The position numbers were made by a program, and so were the translations under genes. A DNA stretch of 64,000 nt, taken from NCBI RefSeq assembly GCF_000154825.1, contig NZ_DS560015.1, positions 273,052 through 337,051 of the forward strand, read 5' to 3'. This document shows positions 43,062 to 51,390 of this stretch, one piece after another (positions within the stretch are counted from its first letter, which is position 1; each line of letters starts with the position of its first letter). The DNA comes from Anaerofustis stercorihominis DSM 17244 (GTDB taxonomy: Bacteria; Bacillota; Clostridia; Eubacteriales; Anaerofustaceae). The notes beneath the pieces were generated by a model. It ran no database searches, was not told the DNA's origin, and saw only the letters and a list, made by a program, of their open reading frames with translations.

Positions 43062-43754
43062 ATGATAAATAATATTTTAGAAAGTATTTCAAGTATTATT
43101 ACATCAAATATATACCTCGCTCCCATAGTTGCATTCTTTGCGGGGATACTCGTTTCCTTTACTCCGTGTTCGCTTTCATCAATTCCTTTGATAGTCGGAT
43201 ATGTGGGCATGAACGGGAAAGAGGATACGAAGAAACTCTTTAAGCTCTCTGTGACCTTTGCGGTGGGTACAGCACTTACTTTTACCGTCCTCGGTACTCT
43301 TGCTTCAATGCTCGGGAAAGTAATGACACTCAGCGGACAGTGGTTTTATATAGTTCTTGGTGTAATAATGGTGCTTATGGCTCTTCAGACTTTTGAGCTT
43401 TTCAATTTTATCCCTTCCACTTATCTGGTTTCAAAGAATGAAAAGAGAGGATACGGCGGAGCACTTCTTTCGGGTATACTTGCGGGAGTATTTTCTTCTC
43501 CCTGTTCCACTCCCGTACTTGTCGTGATACTTGGGATAGTTGCGGGAAGCGGAAATATATTATGGGGAATATTGCTTCTTGTTTGTTATTCGATAGGCCA
43601 CGGTATACTCACCGTTATGGTAGGAACCAGTTTGGGACTTGCAAATAAGATAACCAATAACGAAAAGTATGGAAAATTACAGCTTTTTATCAAAATATTC
43701 CTGGGTATATCAATGCTTTTGATTGCATTTTATATGTTTTATTTAGGTTTTTAA
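43062..43754 (+). CDS. CcdA/DsbD-type transmembrane thiol transporter
   Basis: A 230-residue protein with six helices. FFAGILVSFTPCSLSSIPLIVGYVG and GVFSSPCSTPVLVVILG hold the conserved Cys pair (T-P-C and S-P-C-S-T-P) that carries electrons across the membrane. No cytochrome c genes are near, so its partner is most likely the adjacent anchored thioredoxin. Confidence 0.88.
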   Translation: MINNILESISSIITSNIYLAPIVAFFAGILVSFTPCSLSSIPLIVGYVGMNGKEDTKKLFKLSVTFAVGTALTFTVLGTLASMLGKVMTLSGQWFYIVLGVIMVLMALQTFELFNFIPSTYLVSKNEKRGYGGALLSGILAGVFSSPCSTPVLVVILGIVAGSGNILWGILLLVCYSIGHGILTVMVGTSLGLANKITNNEKYGKLQLFIKIFLGISMLLIAFYMFYLGF

Positions 43755-43788
43755 ATAAATATGTTTTTTTCTTTAGGGGGCGTAACGG

Positions 43789-45186
43789 TTGGAAAACGAA
43801 TTGGAAAATGAATTAGACAATAAGGATGATAATAATGAAGACAAACAATATATAAAGATGACGGAAACGAAGATATCAAAGCTCATCACTTCTCTTGCCG
43901 TACCTACCATAGTAAGTATGCTGGTAACTTCGGTGTACAATATGGCGGATACTTACTTCGTTTCAAAGCTTGGGACAAGTGCTTCGGGTGCCGTGGGGAT
44001 AGTATTTTCTCTTATGGCGATAATCCAGGCGATAGGGTTCACTCTCGGAATGGGTTCGGGAAGCCTTATATCAAGACTTCTCGGTGCGAAGAGGGATGAA
44101 AAGGCAAACGAAGTCGGTTCAACGGGATTTTTCCTCGCTGTACTTGCGGGTATCTTATTAGCAGTCTTCGGTCTTATATTCATAGACCCTCTGATGAAAG
44201 TGCTCGGTTCAACTGATACTATTTTGCCATATGCAAAGGGTTATGCGGGATATATCTTATTCGGGGCACCTATAATGATGGCTTCTTTCGTAATGAATAA
44301 TATTTTAAGAGCCGAAGGAAAAGCAGACCTCGCAATGATAGGAATAGGTACCGGAGGGATTTTAAATATTATTTTAGACCCCATATTTATATTTACTTTC
44401 GACCTTGGTATATCGGGAGCCGCTATTGCGACCATACTATCTCAGCTTATAAGCTTCTTTATTCTCCTTTCGCACTTTTTATCAAAGAGAAGCGAAGTAA
44501 AGCTTCATATAAGAAACTTTACCAGAGAGTTTGAAACCTGTTCAATGATAATAAAGACGGGACTTCCGTCTCTAGCGAGACAGGGGCTTGCCAGTATAGC
44601 TACGGTAATGCTGAACGTTGCGGCGGCAGGATACGGTGATGCGGCTGTTGCGGCAATGTCTATCGTCGGAAAGATATTCATGTTCATATTCTCTATTATG
44701 ATAGGTTTCGGTCAGGGATATCAGCCTGTTCTCGGATTTAATTACGGAGCTAAGAGATATGACAGGGTAAAACAAGCATTCACTTTTACTTTGAAAACGG
44801 GTATGATAGTCATGACTGTCTTTGCCGTTTTTGCATTTATATTTGCTCCGCAGTTAATAAAAGCTTTTATAGCCGATGATATGAAAGTCATAAAAATAGG
44901 AACAGAGGCTTTTAGATTTCAGTGTGCGATAATACCTATCGTACCTCTTGGAGTAATCGCAAATATGACCTTTCAGTCTATCGGGAAATCTTTTACCGCG
45001 ACTATACTTTCCTCTCTCAGACAGGGGATATTCTTTATTCCTTTGATACTGATACTTCCAAATATCTTCGGCGTTGTAGGGGTGGAGATGACGCAGACTG
45101 TTGCGGATTTATGTACATTCTTTGTGTGTCTGCCTTTTATGATCAATTTTGTCAAGGATATAGGAAGTAAAACCGTGGAAAATTAA
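43789..45186 (+). CDS. MATE-family efflux transporter
   Basis: A 465-residue membrane protein with about 12 helices and an acidic N-terminal extension. LAVPTIVSMLVTSVYNMADTYFVS and GSGSLISRLLGAKR are typical of the DinF/NorM-like clostridial MATE group. TTG 43789 follows AGGGGGC; ATG 43858 would remove only the acidic extension and is an alternative. It is not closely similar to the MATE protein at 7854. Confidence 0.88.
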   Translation: MENELENELDNKDDNNEDKQYIKMTETKISKLITSLAVPTIVSMLVTSVYNMADTYFVSKLGTSASGAVGIVFSLMAIIQAIGFTLGMGSGSLISRLLGAKRDEKANEVGSTGFFLAVLAGILLAVFGLIFIDPLMKVLGSTDTILPYAKGYAGYILFGAPIMMASFVMNNILRAEGKADLAMIGIGTGGILNIILDPIFIFTFDLGISGAAIATILSQLISFFILLSHFLSKRSEVKLHIRNFTREFETCSMIIKTGLPSLARQGLASIATVMLNVAAAGYGDAAVAAMSIVGKIFMFIFSIMIGFGQGYQPVLGFNYGAKRYDRVKQAFTFTLKTGMIVMTVFAVFAFIFAPQLIKAFIADDMKVIKIGTEAFRFQCAIIPIVPLGVIANMTFQSIGKSFTATILSSLRQGIFFIPLILILPNIFGVVGVEMTQTVADLCTFFVCLPFMINFVKDIGSKTVEN

Positions 45187-45198
45187 TATAAAATTAAT

Positions 45199-45238
45199 GT
45201 AAAAAGACTATAAAACTTTTGTTAAATAGTCTTTTTTA
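45199..45238 (+). terminator. Intrinsic terminator
   Basis: AAAAAGACTAT and ATAGTCTTTTT pair around a 14-base loop. Confidence 0.8.
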
Positions 45239-45272
45239 GTATATAGTATATATATAATTATAGGAGGGAAAA

Positions 45273-45749
45273 ATGAAAGAACTGATAATCAAAGAAAAAA
45301 TAATGTCATTTTTGGATAGTTATGATGTTTACGATAAAAACGGAGATGTGATATATAGAATAAAAGGAAGTATTTCTTTGGGACACTGTTTTAAAGTATA
45401 TAATAAACATGATGAAGAGGTAGCAATTTTAAAGGAAGAACTCTTAAAGCTCCTTCCGAGCTTTAAGATAATAGTAAATGATGAATGTATTGGTCATATC
45501 AAAAAGGAACTTACCTTTTTAAGACCGAAATTCAATATAGAATTTAAAGGCTGGAAAGTCAAAGGAAATATTTGGGAATGGGATTACAGCATTTATGATG
45601 AAAGAAATACCATAGCCGAGATTTCAAAGAAGATAATAAGTTTTACGGATACATATACAATCAAAGTTTTTAACGACGAAGACGAGCTTAATGTGCTGTT
45701 TATCGTAGCGGCAATAGATGCAATAAAATGTTCTCAGTCGGGAAATTAA
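45273..45749 (+). CDS. LURP-one-related (DUF567) family protein
   Basis: A 158-residue protein. Repeated short blocks (DSYDVYDKNGDVIYRIKGS, FKVYNKHDEEVAILKEE, WDYSIYDERNTIAEISKK) are typical of the tubby-like beta-barrel LURP-one fold. Function in bacteria is unknown; related scramblase-like proteins act at membranes. 14 bp before the glycerophosphodiesterase gene, so probably co-transcribed. Confidence 0.8.
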   Translation: MKELIIKEKIMSFLDSYDVYDKNGDVIYRIKGSISLGHCFKVYNKHDEEVAILKEELLKLLPSFKIIVNDECIGHIKKELTFLRPKFNIEFKGWKVKGNIWEWDYSIYDERNTIAEISKKIISFTDTYTIKVFNDEDELNVLFIVAAIDAIKCSQSGN

Positions 45750-45763
45750 GGTAAAGAGACAAT

Positions 45764-47572
45764 ATGAAGAAGTTCTTTAAAGGCTTTAAGGATATATTAA
45801 AACGGTGTTTTAAATTAATTAAATATAATATTGCCGATTTGATTTTATTTGAGATAATATATAAGTCTTTTATCCTTTTTGCGGTACTTTTCTGTGAAGA
45901 TTTATTTAAGTACGCTGTAAAGATATCGGGGATAACTCATTTGACTCCCGACAATGTGATTTTGATGATTAAAAATCCGTTGTCGGCAGTTATATGTATT
46001 ATTCTTGTATTTATATTTGTATATTTAACTTTACTGGAGATATTTGGGATAATCATTTATTTTGAGAGTGCCAAAAATAGGATAAAACTAAGTTTCATAA
46101 GGATTTTTACAGAAGCCTTTAAAAGGTCGTTTATGATATTTAAGCCCAGGAATATGTTTATAGCCTTTATGGTACTTCTGTTTCCTTTAAACAATATTTA
46201 TCTTACTTCCGGGTATTTGAATTCGGTTCGTATTCCGGAATTCATACTGGACTTTATAAAAGAAAATGTAATTCTCAGCATAGTATATATTATTATTCTT
46301 ATTCTTATTTATATAGTACTCTTCAAATATATATTCTCTATATTTGAAATAGTGATAAATAAGACGGATTTTAAAAGTGCCTGCAAAAAAAGCAGTAAGA
46401 TATTAAAGGGTAAGTTTATAAAAAGCGTATCTTATTTTATCATGTTTATGATATTTCAATTATTACTGACACTCTTTATTGTTATAATAGCTTATTTATT
46501 CATCATATTAAAAATAAAATTATTCTATACGGGTACGGATATAGAAAACTATTATTGGCTTTGCGTGACTTCATTTAATAATTTTTTCAGCGTCTTATTA
46601 TCCATATTTATATTGATATTCAATATTGCCTTTTTGTCGGTATTATACTACGGGTATGATGTCATGGAAGATGATAATTATATACTAAAAAATAAGAGAA
46701 GATTTGACTGTAAGAGTACTTTAAAAACTGTAGTTAAATATATAGTTATAATAATGATACTTTTAGTGTATTCCGATACTTTTTATTTAAACGGGAATAT
46801 AAATAACGTTCAAATCGTAGCTCACAGAGCGGGAAGTTCTTTCGGACCTGAGAATACGGTGTCAGCCCTTAAAGAAGCTATTAAAGCAGAGGCGGACTGT
46901 GCCGAGATAGATGTTCAGCAGACCAAGGATAAAAATCTTATAGTTATGCACGATACCGATTTTAAAAGGATTTCGGGTGTGGACAAAAAAGTTTGGGAAG
47001 TAAATTTAAAGGAAGTCAAGACTTATGACGCGGGAAGTTACTTTTCTTCTGATTTAAGTAATGAAAAATACCCGACACTGGAAGAAATGCTGAAAGCCGC
47101 AAAAGGAAAGATCGACTTGATGATAGAACTTAAAAGCACGGGGCATGAAAAAGATCTTGAAAAGAAGACGATTGAGCTTATCAAGAAATATAAAATGGAA
47201 AATCAGTGTATATTATCATCCATGAATTATAACATACTTAAAAAATCCAAAGAAATAGATAAGGATATAAGGACATGTTATATAACCACACTTTTTTACG
47301 GAGATGTAAGGGAACTTAAATATGCGGATGAACTGTCCGTGGAAGCTACTTTTATAAATAATATAATCGTTTCCGACGCACATTTCAATAAAAAGAAAAT
47401 ATACGCGTGGACGGTAAATAGAGAAGAAAATATAAGAAATTTATTAAAGACCGGGCTTGACGGTATAGTGACGGACAACCCTTACTTTACAAAATATGTA
47501 ATTGAAAACAGGAATAAAGATATGCTTGCCCAGGATATATATGATAATTTTTACGGAGACAATAATATATAG
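45764..47572 (+). CDS. Membrane glycerophosphodiester phosphodiesterase
   Basis: A 602-residue protein. The first ~340 residues form a membrane domain with about eight helices of the glycerophosphoryl diester phosphodiesterase membrane type. The C-terminal GDPD domain has QIVAHRAGSSFGPENT, AEIDVQQTKDKNLIVMHD and MIELKS, which carry the catalytic histidines and metal ligands, and ends with VDNPYF-like TDNPYF. It releases glycerol-3-phosphate from lipid head groups or teichoic acids outside the cell. Confidence 0.9.
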   Translation: MKKFFKGFKDILKRCFKLIKYNIADLILFEIIYKSFILFAVLFCEDLFKYAVKISGITHLTPDNVILMIKNPLSAVICIILVFIFVYLTLLEIFGIIIYFESAKNRIKLSFIRIFTEAFKRSFMIFKPRNMFIAFMVLLFPLNNIYLTSGYLNSVRIPEFILDFIKENVILSIVYIIILILIYIVLFKYIFSIFEIVINKTDFKSACKKSSKILKGKFIKSVSYFIMFMIFQLLLTLFIVIIAYLFIILKIKLFYTGTDIENYYWLCVTSFNNFFSVLLSIFILIFNIAFLSVLYYGYDVMEDDNYILKNKRRFDCKSTLKTVVKYIVIIMILLVYSDTFYLNGNINNVQIVAHRAGSSFGPENTVSALKEAIKAEADCAEIDVQQTKDKNLIVMHDTDFKRISGVDKKVWEVNLKEVKTYDAGSYFSSDLSNEKYPTLEEMLKAAKGKIDLMIELKSTGHEKDLEKKTIELIKKYKMENQCILSSMNYNILKKSKEIDKDIRTCYITTLFYGDVRELKYADELSVEATFINNIIVSDAHFNKKKIYAWTVNREENIRNLLKTGLDGIVTDNPYFTKYVIENRNKDMLAQDIYDNFYGDNNI

Positions 47573-47633
47573 ATTTAATTAATTTTATTTATATATTAAA
47601 AAAAATTTAAAAACAAACAATACAGGACAAAAT

Positions 47634-47990
47634 ATGAAATATTTATATCAATTTTTAATAATAGCATTAATAACGTTTATAAGCGAACTATTAAATTATA
47701 TGATTCCGCTGACAATTCCCGCAAGTATTTACGGACTTGTTATAATGCTCGTTTTACTTAAAAGCGGGGTACTGAAACTTAAATATATTAAAGATGTAGG
47801 GGGCTTTTTGCTGGATACCATGCCTATCATGTTTGTACCTATAGGAGTCGAAATAATAACAATATATTCTGCTATGACCGATTTCATTTTCCCTGCGACA
47901 GTAATAACAATAGTGACTACTATAATCGTAATGGTCGTTACCGGTCTGGTATCGCAGAAAATCATAAGAAGAGATAAGGAGGATATTTAA
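47634..47990 (+). CDS. lrgA: CidA/LrgA family holin-like protein
   Basis: A 118-residue protein with four helices (LIIALITFISELLNYMIPL, PASIYGLVIMLVLLKSG, DTMPIMFVPIGVEI, TIVTTIIVMVVTGLVSQ). Belongs to the CidA/LrgA group that influences autolysis and small-molecule (pyruvate) transport. Its stop overlaps the ATG of the LrgB gene by one base. Confidence 0.88.
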   Translation: MKYLYQFLIIALITFISELLNYMIPLTIPASIYGLVIMLVLLKSGVLKLKYIKDVGGFLLDTMPIMFVPIGVEIITIYSAMTDFIFPATVITIVTTIIVMVVTGLVSQKIIRRDKEDI

Positions 47991-48679
47991 TGGTATTTCT
48001 GACAAATTCTCTTTATTTCGGAATACTCATAACTATTCTCGGATATTTTATAGGGGATTATTTAAGGAAAAAGCTTAACTTAAGCATATTAAATCCCATA
48101 CTTATAGGGATCATCTTCGTGGGAGTAATAATAACATTATGTAAAGTTGAATATAAGACATACTATGAAGGGGCAAAGTATATAAGCTTTTTACTGACTC
48201 CCGCTACCATATGTCTTGCGATACCGCTCTATGAAGAGTTTGAGATATTAAAACATAATCTAAAAGCGGTAATACTAGGAATAACCGCAGGGGTACTATC
48301 CAGTCTGGGAAGCATTCTTGCCTTTTCATATATGTTTATGCTGACACATGAACAGTATATAACGCTTCTTCCCAAATCCATAACCACAGCAATAGGTATG
48401 TCATTAAGCAGTGAATTGGGGGGTATACCGTCTTTAACGGTTGCGATAATAATCATTACCGGGATATTCGGAAATCTTATAGGGGAATATGTATGTAAGA
48501 TGTTCAAAATCACGGAGCCTGTTTCTGTTGGACTTGCTTTCGGAACTGCTTCTCATGCAGTCGGGACTGCAAAAGCATTGGAACTTGGAGAAGTAGAGGG
48601 AGCAATGAGCGGACTTTCCGTCGCCGTTTCGGGGATTATAACCGTAGTGCTTGCAAATGTATTTGCTGTATTATTATAA
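47990..48679 (+). CDS. lrgB: LrgB family protein
   Basis: A 229-residue protein with about seven helices. SFLLTPATICLAIPLYEE, SSELGGIPSLTVAIIIITG and FGTASHAVGTAKALELGEVEGAMSGL are hallmark LrgB/CidB blocks. Works with LrgA. Its TAA stop is the start of a palindromic repeat. No LytSR two-component regulator is present in the window. Confidence 0.92.
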   Translation: MVFLTNSLYFGILITILGYFIGDYLRKKLNLSILNPILIGIIFVGVIITLCKVEYKTYYEGAKYISFLLTPATICLAIPLYEEFEILKHNLKAVILGITAGVLSSLGSILAFSYMFMLTHEQYITLLPKSITTAIGMSLSSELGGIPSLTVAIIIITGIFGNLIGEYVCKMFKITEPVSVGLAFGTASHAVGTAKALELGEVEGAMSGLSVAVSGIITVVLANVFAVLL

Positions 48680-49109
48680 GGGCTGTCAGCCTTTTACAAC
48701 TCGATCATGTTTTTCTTGTCCAGTTCGCAAATCTTGCTAAAGCAAATTTACTGCACAGCATAACTTCGAAATCATGTTATTAAATGTGTTTCACACATCT
48801 AAAATTTACTAATAGTTACAATATGGACAAAAGAACCTCGTTAGGCACGGTGCTTAAGCCTTTGTGGAAGAGTTATTAAACTTATTTAACGCTTTCATCC
48901 GCAAATCATCTAAACAATTTATTAGCTTTAATTAAAGATAAAATTTTTATTTGTCGGGATGGGAAAGCGACTGTTTCACAAAATGCGGGCAGCATTTTGC
49001 AGAAAATCCAGTCGCTTTAAGCCTCCGCGGCTCGAGCGGAGATTTTTTGGTACTTTTTTATCTTTAAAAAAGTGCCGGGGTTTTAGGGGCAGAGCCCCTA
49101 GGTTGTTTG
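48677..49109. repeat. Palindrome-rich interspersed repeat, copy 7 (two units)
   Basis: It starts on the lrgB stop with TAAGGGCTGTCAGCC. The left part is the decayed second module (GCAAATCTTGCTAAAGCAAAT, AGATGTGT/ACACATCT-like). The right, inverted unit has the nested hairpin at 48966-49016 (AGCGACTG/CAGTCGCT, loop GGGCA), then GCCTCCGCGGC and GGTACTTTTTT/AAAAAAGTGCC. It ends AGGGGC-aga-GCCCCT, 30 bp before yaaA. Confidence 0.85.
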
Positions 49110-49138
49110 TTTCTTAAAAAAGGAAAAGAGAGGTATTT

Positions 49139-49879
49139 ATGAAAGTAATAATTTCACCTGCAAAAAAGATGAAAATCGTATATGATGAAAATAAAAAAAT
49201 AACCGAGCCCGTGTTTTATAAAAAAGCAGCGGTCCTTGCGAAGAAGATAAGAAAGCTCGACCCTATGGAGATAGAGCATATCATGAAAGTAAATCCAAAG
49301 ATAGCCATGGAAGCTTTCATTTATTATAATGATTTCTTCGATTTTAAGCATGAGATACCTGCCATACTTTCATATAACGGGCTGCAGTATACTCATATCA
49401 AGGCTGAAGATTTCTGTGATGAGGAAGCCGAGTTTGCAAATGAAACTTTAAGAATAGTAAGCGGTCTTTATGGAATACTAAAACCATATGACGGAATATG
49501 TCCTTACAGACTTGAAATGCAGTGTAAACTTGATATTAACGGGAAAAACTTATATAAATACTGGTCTAACAATATATATAAAGAACTTTTTAAAGATAAA
49601 GAAGAAGTGATAAACCTTGCCTCGGGAGAGTATTCAAAGGTGGTAAGTCCTTATCTTAAAGATAAAGACAGGTTTATAACCGTAGATTTTAAATGTAATC
49701 ACAAAGGTAAAATTAGAACTTTGCCCACCGAAGCAAAGACTTTAAGAGGTGAAATGAGCAGGTATATAGTTAAGAATAAGATAAAATCAAGTAAAGAGCT
49801 TAAAGATTTTACGTACGAAGGATACAAATATTCTTCCGAAAGGTCCGGTAAGGACAAATATATATTCCTTAAAATATAG
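49139..49879 (+). CDS. yaaA: Peroxide stress protein YaaA (DUF328)
   Basis: A 246-residue DNA- and iron-associated protein limiting oxidative damage in E. coli. The start MKVIISPAKKM, then YNGLQYTHIKAEDF, LRIVSGLYGILKPYD and YRLEMQCKL are the family blocks, and ASGEYSKVV and the late GEMSRYIV are conserved. The next gene, a thiol peroxidase 9 bp downstream, supports a peroxide-defence operon. Confidence 0.92.
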   Translation: MKVIISPAKKMKIVYDENKKITEPVFYKKAAVLAKKIRKLDPMEIEHIMKVNPKIAMEAFIYYNDFFDFKHEIPAILSYNGLQYTHIKAEDFCDEEAEFANETLRIVSGLYGILKPYDGICPYRLEMQCKLDINGKNLYKYWSNNIYKELFKDKEEVINLASGEYSKVVSPYLKDKDRFITVDFKCNHKGKIRTLPTEAKTLRGEMSRYIVKNKIKSSKELKDFTYEGYKYSSERSGKDKYIFLKI

Positions 49880-49888
49880 GAGGAAAAT

Positions 49889-50338
49889 ATGTTAGAAGTA
49901 AAAACAAAAGCACCTGACTTTACGCTTAAAGATAAAGACGGGAAAGAAGTGAGCTTATCGGATTTTAAAGGGAAAAAGGTAGTAGTTTATTTTTATCCGA
50001 AAGATGATACTCCGGGATGTACAAAACAGGCGTGCAATTTCAGAGATAATTTCAATACATTCGTAAGTAATGATATCGCGGTCATAGGTATAAGCAGAGA
50101 TGATGAGACATCTCATGCAGACTTTATAAATAAATATGACTTGCCTTTTATCCTGCTTTCTGACCCATCTGAAAAAGTATTAAAAGCGTATGACGTTTTG
50201 GATGAAAACAGTCCTACTTTGGGAGTTGTCAGAACGACTTATGTTATAGATGAAAACGGGATTATAGAAAAAGCTAATTCAAATGTAAAAGCCGAAATCG
50301 ACGGTGAAGATGTGCTTAATTATTTAGGAGTTCTATAA
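49889..50338 (+). CDS. bcp: Thioredoxin-dependent thiol peroxidase (Bcp/PrxQ)
   Basis: A 149-residue peroxiredoxin. APDFTLKDKDGKEVSLSDFKG and FYPKDDTPGCTKQACNFRD hold the peroxidatic Cys (T-P-G-C-T); the resolving Cys five residues later is at KQAC. RTTYVIDENG is the usual late block. Operon partner of yaaA. Its TAA stop is the start of a decayed palindromic repeat. Confidence 0.94.
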   Translation: MLEVKTKAPDFTLKDKDGKEVSLSDFKGKKVVVYFYPKDDTPGCTKQACNFRDNFNTFVSNDIAVIGISRDDETSHADFINKYDLPFILLSDPSEKVLKAYDVLDENSPTLGVVRTTYVIDENGIIEKANSNVKAEIDGEDVLNYLGVL

Positions 50339-50480
50339 GGAGCGTTGCCCCTTAAACTCCAGTCCTTTTTTGTCTCTCGTAAGACTAGAACGCTTACTAA
50401 ATTTTATGTTATAAAACTTAGATGTGGTAACACATTTGATAACATGATCAATTTGCAAAAGGGGAAAATTTAAAATTTAC
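50336..50480 (+). repeat. Palindrome-rich interspersed repeat, copy 8 (decayed)
   Basis: It starts on the bcp stop codon: TAAGGAGCGTTGCCCCTTA, followed by AACTCCAGTCC. Further on AGATGTGGTAACACATTT and AACATGATCAATTTGC match the second module in worn form. The nested hairpin is lost. Confidence 0.6.
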
Positions 50481-50537
50481 ACGATAATTATTTATGGAAG
50501 TTAGGAAAATAAGAATAGCTATGAAGATCGTAAATTT

Positions 50538-50565
50538 AAAAAGCTCCTTATAGGAGCTTTTTTAT
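50538..50565 (+). terminator. Intrinsic terminator (shared island border motif)
   Basis: AAAAAGCTCCT-tat-AGGAGCTTTTT. A near copy stands at 56697-56721 on the left side of the second small-regulator island. Confidence 0.88.
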
Positions 50566-50594
50566 TATTTATACACATACTACTTAATACTACC

Positions 50595-50635
50595 TTGACA
50601 ATTTAGTCGCTACAATATATACTATTAGTAGCGAC
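50595..50635 (+). promoter_or_regulatory. Promoter with GTCGCTAC/GTAGCGAC operator
   Basis: TTGACA (50595-50600) and TATACT (50618-50623) are 17 bp apart. GTCGCTAC at 50606-50613 lies in the spacer and its exact inverse GTAGCGAC at 50628-50635 lies just after the -10: the layout of an autorepressor site for the ribbon-helix-helix protein that follows. Confidence 0.7.
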
Positions 50636-50661
50636 ATGAAAGCGAGGTGGAGAATTACATA

Positions 50662-50835
50662 ATGGCTAGATTAGGCAGAAAACCTTCAGAAAATCCTAAA
50701 AATATTATGCTTAGAATTAGAATTGATAAAGAAACATTAGCAAGATTAGACTTTTGTTGTGAAAAAGAAAATGTTAATCGTTCCGAATTTCTAAGAAATG
50801 GGATAGATGAAAAGTATGCAGAATTGAACAAATAA
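50662..50835 (+). CDS. Ribbon-helix-helix (CopG/Arc-like) regulator
   Basis: A 57-residue protein: basic N-terminus (MARLGRKPSENPKN), the strand IMLRIRIDKETLARLD, then helices with CCEKENVNRSEFLRNGI. The pattern (strand, helix, N-R-S-E-F/A) is typical of RHH repressors. ATG 50662 is 11 bases after GAGGTGG; a GTG at 50647 lies within that site. Close in type to the gene at 57402-57563. Confidence 0.8.
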   Translation: MARLGRKPSENPKNIMLRIRIDKETLARLDFCCEKENVNRSEFLRNGIDEKYAELNK

Positions 50836-50837
50836 AA

Positions 50838-50879
50838 AAGGTAGCCCACGACCCGGCAAAAGGTATTTGTGGACTACCG
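50838..50879 (+). other. Imperfect hairpin GGTAG-CCAC/GTGG-CTACC
   Basis: GGTAGCCCAC (from 50841) and GTGGACTACC (to 50878) pair with small bulges after an A-rich stretch. It lies directly after the ribbon-helix-helix gene and may be a weak terminator or mRNA end. Confidence 0.4.
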
Positions 50880-50882
50880 ACC

Positions 50883-50927
50883 CCAAACGGAGTATGTAAA
50901 TATTATACACTGCATACCTCTGTTTGG
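50883..50927. promoter_or_regulatory. Long inverted repeat before the 53-residue gene
   Basis: CCAAACGGAGTATG and CATA-C-CTCTGTTTGG are near-perfect inverse arms around 16 bases containing TATTATACACT, which resembles a -10 element. Likely an operator. Confidence 0.5.
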
Positions 50928-50952
50928 CAAGAAAATAAACGGAGGTATCTTT

Positions 50953-51114
50953 ATGAATAACTTAGATTATATTGATGTAATTATAGATGAAGAACATCTT
51001 AAAAAATTAAATGAATACTGTAAAGCAAAAAATTTAAATCATGAAACTGCTGTTTGTAAAGTATTAAAAGATACTATAGAAAAAAGAAATAAATTTTATT
51101 TAGGTAATCTTTGA
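50953..51114 (+). CDS. Small KLNEYCK-type ribbon-helix-helix-like protein
   Basis: A 53-residue protein from ATG 50953 with a GGAGGT site. YIDVIIDEEHLKKLNEYCKAKN and LKDTIEKRNK fit a short strand followed by two helices. It shares KLNEYCK-x-KN with the 51-residue protein at 57116-57271, so the two are paralogues. It overlaps the start region of the HTH gene that follows. Confidence 0.65.
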   Translation: MNNLDYIDVIIDEEHLKKLNEYCKAKNLNHETAVCKVLKDTIEKRNKFYLGNL

Positions 51115-51121
51115 GGAAAAT

Positions 51122-51349
51122 ATCACGGCAATATCAGAAGTTATCGGGAACAGGATCATAGAACTTTGCAGTGAAAGAGATTTATCGATAAATAAATTAG
51201 CCAAATTGTCCAACGTAGCTGTATCGACAATAGATAATATAGTAAATGGGCGATGCAGTAATCCAAGGATATTCACAATCAAAAAAATATGCGAAGGCTT
51301 TGGTATGTCTGTCATTGAATTTTTTGATTTTGAGGGTTTAAAAAAATAA
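51122..51349 (+). CDS. XRE-type HTH protein with apparent ATC start
   Basis: A 75-residue frame with a clear HTH: IIELCSERDLSINKLAKLSNV, then STIDNIVNGRCSNPRIFTIKK and GMSVIEFFDF. No ATG, GTG or TTG exists in frame before the HTH. The codon ATC at 51122 stands five bases after GAGGA and gives an N-terminus of the same length as the paralogue at 57703. Either it starts at a non-standard codon, probably coupled to the gene before it, or its start is mutated. Confidence 0.65.
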   Translation: MTAISEVIGNRIIELCSERDLSINKLAKLSNVAVSTIDNIVNGRCSNPRIFTIKKICEGFGMSVIEFFDFEGLKK

Positions 51350-51353
51350 TATA

Positions 51354-51381
51354 AAAGCTATCATTTCTGATAGCTTTTTTG
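51354..51381 (+). terminator. Intrinsic terminator
   Basis: AAAAGCTATC and GATAGCTTTT pair around ATTTCT, and lie between the convergent HTH and DegV genes. Confidence 0.85.
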
Positions 51382-51390
51382 TTTAAATAT

